Made by a program: the position numbers and the translations under genes. 20,412 nucleotides of DNA from a virus: the IMG/VR virus record IMGVR_UViG_3300009183_000447, positions 1-20,412 of that record; one strand, given 5' to 3'. The notes under the pieces were generated by a model. That model was not told the origin of the DNA. It saw only the letters and a list, made by a program, of their open reading frames with translations, and made no database searches. Positions 20,001 to 20,412 of the stretch are shown in pieces. Each line of letters begins with the position of its first letter. Position 1 is the stretch's first letter.

Positions 20001-20412
20001 ACGGCTTCTGGATGATGCTTTTCGACATCCTGCGCCATAAGGCCGATTTGCGTGCCCTGCTCGCCCTTGTAGTTGTACTTGTAGATCGGCTGGCCGTCGA
20101 AGGTCTCACCAATCGTCTCAATGTTCTCTTTGAGACGTTCGTCAGAGAAGAACGAAGACGGCTGTGTCGTGGTCGTGGTCGAGCCAGAAAGCGCACCAGT
20201 GCCCATCGCAATGTTGGCGAGGAACTGAGCCACTTGGAACGGGTAACCGCGCTCTTGCAGGAACTGTTGATAATTGGCCGTAAGATCGGCCTGTTTTGTC
20301 TGCTGCTCCAACGTGCCAGCACCGATCTGGGCCTGTGCACCCTGCAATGCTGCCTGTTGCGCCCCAGTGCCCAAGCCAGCGACCTGCTGACCCGCTTGAG
20401 CCAAAGCCTGAC
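17042..20412 (-). CDS. Giant virion protein with two S74-like cassettes and a GH108-type muramidase (partial)
   Basis: At least 1,122 residues are visible; the frame runs off the right edge, and the TTG at 20404 is not a convincing start. Numbering from that TTG, the parts are: a helical Gln/Ala-rich start (1-85); an S74-like cassette (87-152, SDERLKENIE...GLMAQDV...DYDRATEEAA); Pro/Gly linkers; GGQIHRR (366-372); a second S74-like cassette (444-510); a muramidase (529-655) with FEGGY (E539, likely catalytic), GGPTMMGIS, IYRERYWNPV and FDTAVNLG, typical of GH108/N-acetylmuramidase; then a helical, Ala-rich second half with no known domain. It is probably a virion peptidoglycan hydrolase and ejection or tail protein. 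The cassettes lack the C-terminal helices of full S74 domains. Confidence 0.75.
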   Translation of the reverse strand, partial: QALAQAGQQVAGLGTGAQQAALQGAQAQIGAGTLEQQTKQADLTANYQQFLQERGYPFQVAQFLANIAMGTGALSGSTTTTTQPSSFFSDERLKENIETIGETFDGQPIYKYNYKGEQGTQIGLMAQDVEKHHPEAVGEARGFKTVDYDRATEEAAARGAKGLVPPNWMGGAVHEPGSFARGGYALSGAVLDPTDMKAILESNRQSLAPFAQAGLYGGPQGQSPMGGKGVVPPPSLATPRGLMTAAAPKPQESGFKQMMGELQSGQNMYESLAGEKGLFGEKGMIAGLRKKFGPSDSTSNAGQNQGSGVAAGPPAKAPVKAPAGGVAPTKVSEASTPPTNAEMPIQTADVDPNLMSNIDTGIMGAARGGQIHRRGYAGLGKVIDPMELQDPSKGVGAYIDDATESQDENKLNAPPPPTGGGGGGSDVSTAITLATTAAKVLPMLMSDRRLKSNIEHVGNTYDGQKIYTYNIGDGPTQMGLMAQEVMDRKPEAVGQRNGFLTLDYDRATEDAAPRYRGGVAPRPHYALGGFEDSLKRTLGFEGGYAEDTGGPTMMGISSKANPDVDLERVKQDPEYRAGIYRERYWNPVVTENMDPKMKHVAFDTAVNLGVGRTNQLLQQAGDDPAKLLQLRQQHYDRLIQNDPETYGKYGKGWMNRLAGLSQDIGSEAPAGGVAPQKSWALRNLPTTTTPEGKEEVNLKQLLIPGLIGLGQMAASPSRYFGAAALQGLGAGAQAYANLEKQQQDIAASKAGTEKIYSDIPSNAIITDSEGRTIGVKVYVGNELKTIPIAEFYRAQAAGQPYDLSPRPGGARAQPKEPGYSIGEAEKTAVEAPSAPTAPGAPEAPKVVAPYRTLPSDDQALAINNAKLVQQTGTQRLATSPSANPFDAQDAVAGRAQADTQQRNMFAKSLGSIPRSANAVSTGQFSTAVATPIVSWVNSTLGTLGVDVKISKPSDLANAEIAKKISTQLGTMRTNEAGQRAYGALERILTAIPSQANTPEGAAALLADIYQTQQREIDLNRYLKQARSVAEQKVGLNRNESRYIGDGLVDKFATRMEPQYGNEKKALAEMYMTPFRYKDASGKTVSTYLMPYLAGNAGDLHPDLRKAIGNKYGPEILRYFTAQ
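18875..19075 (-). repeat. S74-like cassette, internal copy 2
   Basis: Residues 444-510 of the large virion protein, SDRRLKSNIE to DYDRATEDAA. By eye, about 43 of 67 aligned residues match copy 1. Ser-444 and Lys-449 keep the S74 cleavage dyad spacing (S-D-x-x-x-K). Confidence 0.7.
19949..20146 (-). repeat. S74-like cassette, internal copy 1
   Basis: Residues 87-152, SDERLKENIE to RATEEA. Ser-87 and Lys-92 have the dyad spacing. GLMAQDV and VDYDRATEEA match copy 2. It lies well upstream of the C-terminus, unlike a classical S74 domain. Confidence 0.7.

Noticed and set aside
20402-20404. TTG as start of the giant virion gene
   Set aside because: The frame stays open to the right edge with similar Gln/Ala-rich composition and no ribosome site, so the true start lies outside.
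1-20412. tRNA genes, CRISPR array, integrase or attachment site
   Set aside because: None was seen on either strand by reading; a temperate lifestyle cannot be claimed from this window despite the repressor-like genes.

Overview
This window is part of a double-stranded DNA phage genome, or a phage-derived contig, whose host is probably an alphaproteobacterium. The phage call rests on terminase small subunit, ERF recombinase, YqaJ exonuclease, RusA resolvase, DUF1376 replication protein, phage-type primase and helicase, S74-chaperone tail proteins and a virion muramidase. The host call rests mainly on a GcrA-like gene, a regulator family typical of Alphaproteobacteria. I see no integrase, tRNA, CRISPR array or insertion sequence. 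No gene-free gap exceeds 300 bases.

Layout. (1) 1-1412, leftward: terminase small subunit (cut by the left edge), a charged coiled-coil protein and a small membrane protein. (2) 1474-3140, rightward: five small unknown early genes in two units. Each unit starts at a near-identical promoter with the palindrome TGCCCATTGGGCA in its spacer. (3) 3122-7258, leftward: the replication operon, driven by a third copy of that promoter. In transcription order it holds three small unknown genes, an HTH protein, a DUF1376 protein, an SF2 helicase and a Toprim primase. Iteron-like repeats lie inside the DUF1376 gene, and a candidate antisense RNA lies between the HTH and DUF1376 genes. This recalls the cII-oop-O-ori layout of lambda. 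(4) 7268-8476, leftward: YdaS/Cro-like repressor, small HTH protein, RusA and an adenine-type methyltransferase, with overlapping ends. (5) 8530-12544, rightward: recombination operon with ERF, YqaJ, an SSB-tip-like small protein, unknowns, HNH nuclease, a PD-(D/E)XK-like protein, a DUF6378-like protein and a GcrA-like regulator. (6) 12550-14077, rightward: a visibly AT-richer moron-like pair, a DXD glycosyltransferase and a 2OG-Fe(II) oxygenase, preceded by a short promoter-to-terminator unit that may make a small RNA. (7) 14078-20412, leftward: virion genes, namely a tail protein with a C-terminal S74 chaperone, a 717-aa Gly/Ala-rich internal or ejection-type protein, and a very large protein cut by the right edge. 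The large protein carries two internal S74-like cassettes and a GH108-type muramidase.

The early and replication units share signals: the TGCCCA-TGGGCA operator promoters, an ATGGAGATTGATATG-type translation start, and GC-rich hairpins with a UUCG loop in the transcribed strand. The most notable candidates are the oop-like RNA with the AACG/CGTT repeats at 5579-6136, the convergent hairpin at 3116-3131 whose four-base loop lies within both stop codons, the phage GcrA next to a GANTC-bearing promoter, and the large virion protein. All functions are read from motifs and recalled family features; no database search was run.
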